Origin: an uncultured bacterium | Lineage (GTDB): Bacteria; Cyanobacteriota; Vampirovibrionia; Gastranaerophilales; Gastranaerophilaceae | NCBI GenBank assembly: GCA_900553845.1 | Contig: USEW01000088.1 | Coordinates: 1 to 7,742, forward strand | Direction of reading: 5' to 3' | Length of the DNA stretch: 7,742 nucleotides | Shown here: piece by piece, positions 6,846-7,742 of the stretch | Layout: each line of letters begins with the position of its first letter | Numbering within the stretch: the first letter of the stretch is position 1 | Notes under the pieces: generated by a model | What the model saw: the letters and a program-made list of their open reading frames with translations, nothing else | Databases searched by the model: none | What the model was told of the DNA's origin: nothing | Made by a program: the position numbers and the translations under genes

Positions 6846-7454
6846 TTATTCCCTATCTTTTTGAATACGAGTGCCGCTCTCTAATATACTATTTTCACAA
6901 GCATCACTTTCGCGTGTATAAATTTTACCATTTGATGTATACCTTATTTTAAATACTTTCCTCTTGGTGCACTCAACAGTTAAATCACTTTCAGTTCCTA
7001 TTGTTCCGTCAGTTCCTACCAAAAAATATAAATCATCATCGTTTGCATCCTCGTCCAAACTTGTGTCTGGATTCGTACGCTTAGTTGCTTTTTTAGGAAC
7101 ATGAGATATTACAACACCATTTGCAAGTCTAAAATTACCATTTGAATCATTACAATTAATCGTACCTACAGTATTTAAATAACTAGTAAGATATTGGCAA
7201 AAATTTTCTTCATTGCTATCATATTCTTCTGGATGTTTAAGTACCTCATCTTGAGTTATATCATAGTAATCAGAATTATTCACAACAGCCATCATTGCTT
7301 CGGATATAGTAAAAAATGTTTTTTTATATAAAAGCTTACTTTCGGATGGTTTGGTGGATATTAATGATGGCAAAATAAATACAAGAATAATGCCTAATAT
7401 TAGCAGAGTTATCAAGGTTTCTGCTAAAGTGAATCCTGATTTTATTTTTTTTAT
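6846..7454 (-). CDS. Prepilin-like (type IV pilin/pseudopilin) protein with N-terminal methylation leader; no standard start codon
   Basis: The frame encodes a type IV prepilin-like protein, about 202 residues if read from the first codon after the upstream stop (ATA at 7454-7452). That reading begins I-K-K-I-K-S-G and continues FTLAETLITLLI. It is a classic prepilin peptidase site, with cleavage after Gly 7 and Glu at mature position 5. A hydrophobic helix follows to about residue 32 with the usual Pro (FILPSL). The remainder is a polar, Asp-rich pseudopilin-like domain with four Cys (86, 101, 162, 186), possibly two disulfides. A TTG at 7415 would be a legal start but removes the leader and cleavage site, so it is unlikely. 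No ATG, GTG or TTG lies between the TAA at 7457-7455 and the leader; one base change (ATA to ATG) would restore MKKIKSGFTLAE. The protein is probably an envelope filament or secretion subunit; its specific role is unknown. Confidence 0.75.
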   Translation of the reverse strand: MKKIKSGFTLAETLITLLILGIILVFILPSLISTKPSESKLLYKKTFFTISEAMMAVVNNSDYYDITQDEVLKHPEEYDSNEENFCQYLTSYLNTVGTINCNDSNGNFRLANGVVISHVPKKATKRTNPDTSLDEDANDDDLYFLVGTDGTIGTESDLTVECTKRKVFKIRYTSNGKIYTRESDACENSILESGTRIQKDRE

Positions 7455-7460
7455 TTAGCC
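7430..7460. other. Head-to-head meeting point of two start-less reading frames (possible junction)
   Basis: This A/T-run-rich stretch contains the leader of the prepilin frame on the minus strand and the hydrophobic opening of the ComEC-like frame on the plus strand. Both frames look genuine on their own side, both lack a normal start, and no space is left for promoters or ribosome binding sites. The minus strand carries an A8 tract (7444-7451) between two ATA codons. A rearrangement, assembly join or start-codon mutation is inferred, not proved. Confidence 0.45.
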
Positions 7461-7742
7461 TATTAAGCTGTATCCTTGTATATCCAAAAGAAGTTCAAAA
7501 ACAGGATACATATAAAATTACAGAAATAAAGAAAGGGTACTATATAGGTAAAAATAGAGGTTCTAAAATTCTTATTCAAACAGATTTAGATTTAAGTTTT
7601 CAAGATGAAGTTAAAGTCAAAAACATAGGGCCTATTCATACAGATGATAATTTTACGCTGTTTAGTTTTACTCGATACAATGAAAATAAGAACATCAGGT
7701 TTAAGACAAATTCTGTAGAAATCATCCACAAATCAACATCAT
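7433..7742 (+). CDS. Partial membrane-protein frame resembling the N-terminal part of ComEC/Rec2; no start codon, cut by window end
   Basis: An open frame of about 103 codons runs from just after a TGA (7430-7432) to the right edge. It starts with a hydrophobic segment (LILFFLFSLLSCILVYP), then a soluble beta-rich stretch: KITEIKKGYYIGKNRGSKIL, IQTDLDLSFQDEVKVKNIGP and DNFTLFSFTRYNENKNI. The order of membrane helix, small OB-like barrel and an F-x-F-x-RY-x-x-x-KNI element recalls the DUF4131 region of ComEC, the DNA-uptake channel, where a FDYxRYL-x-x-x-GI segment occurs. This is recognition by eye and is tentative. There is no ATG, GTG or TTG in frame anywhere in the visible part, so the true N-terminus is missing or altered. 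The hydrophobic part overlaps the prepilin leader on the other strand. LLSC could be read as a weak lipobox, but this is less likely. Confidence 0.5.
   Translation, partial: MLILFFLFSLLSCILVYPKEVQKQDTYKITEIKKGYYIGKNRGSKILIQTDLDLSFQDEVKVKNIGPIHTDDNFTLFSFTRYNENKNIRFKTNSVEIIHKSTS

Noticed and set aside
7413..7415. TTG as the start of the prepilin
   Set aside because: It removes the K-S-G cleavage site and FTLAE motif that sit in frame directly upstream, and no Shine-Dalgarno precedes it.
7461..7500. Promoter for the prepilin, transcript moving left (TTGAAC with a GGATAC-like -10)
   Set aside because: The -10 match is poor and the site lies inside the coding-like plus-strand frame.

Overview
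This is an AT-rich bacterial window. Seven genes lie on the minus strand, and the right edge holds a fragment of an eighth gene on the plus strand. Base composition, a type IV-like prepilin with an FTLAETLITL leader, and a YggT protein (a family usual in cyanobacteria and relatives) recall gut Melainabacteria/Vampirovibrionia (Gastranaerophilales). That assignment is inference from style only. Other AT-rich anaerobes such as Elusimicrobia or Clostridia are not excluded.

Layout, reading the minus strand in its direction of transcription (right to left): a prepilin-like protein (about 7454-6846), S-methyl-5'-thioadenosine phosphorylase (6821-6021) and a YggT-family membrane protein (5990-5727). 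A roughly 100-base gap follows, with a good sigma70-type promoter. Then comes a tightly packed cluster: a stand-alone class II glutamine amidotransferase (5625-4513), a ferredoxin-FMN glutamate synthase core (4525-2888), a GXGXG beta-helix domain fused to a GltD-like flavoprotein and a 2x[4Fe-4S] tail (2898-553), and a RimI-like N-acetyltransferase (542-6). The first three genes of the cluster overlap by 13 and 11 bases.

Together the three large genes encode a complete but re-partitioned glutamate synthase. The first subunit should release ammonia from glutamine. The second should condense it with 2-oxoglutarate at FMN. The third should carry electrons from NAD(P)H, or possibly ferredoxin, through FAD and several Fe-S clusters. 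Domains that usually form one GltB chain are spread over three polypeptides, and the last GltB domain is fused to GltD.

The most irregular place is the right end (about 7430-7460). The prepilin reading frame runs back through its leader to a stop without meeting ATG, GTG or TTG. On the other strand an open, coding-like frame resembling the N-terminal part of ComEC also lacks any usual start. The two frames meet head to head with a short overlap and no intergenic space. This suggests a rearrangement, a start-codon mutation or an assembly join. No rRNA, tRNA, CRISPR array, insertion sequence or convincing terminator was seen. No wholly new system was recognised.
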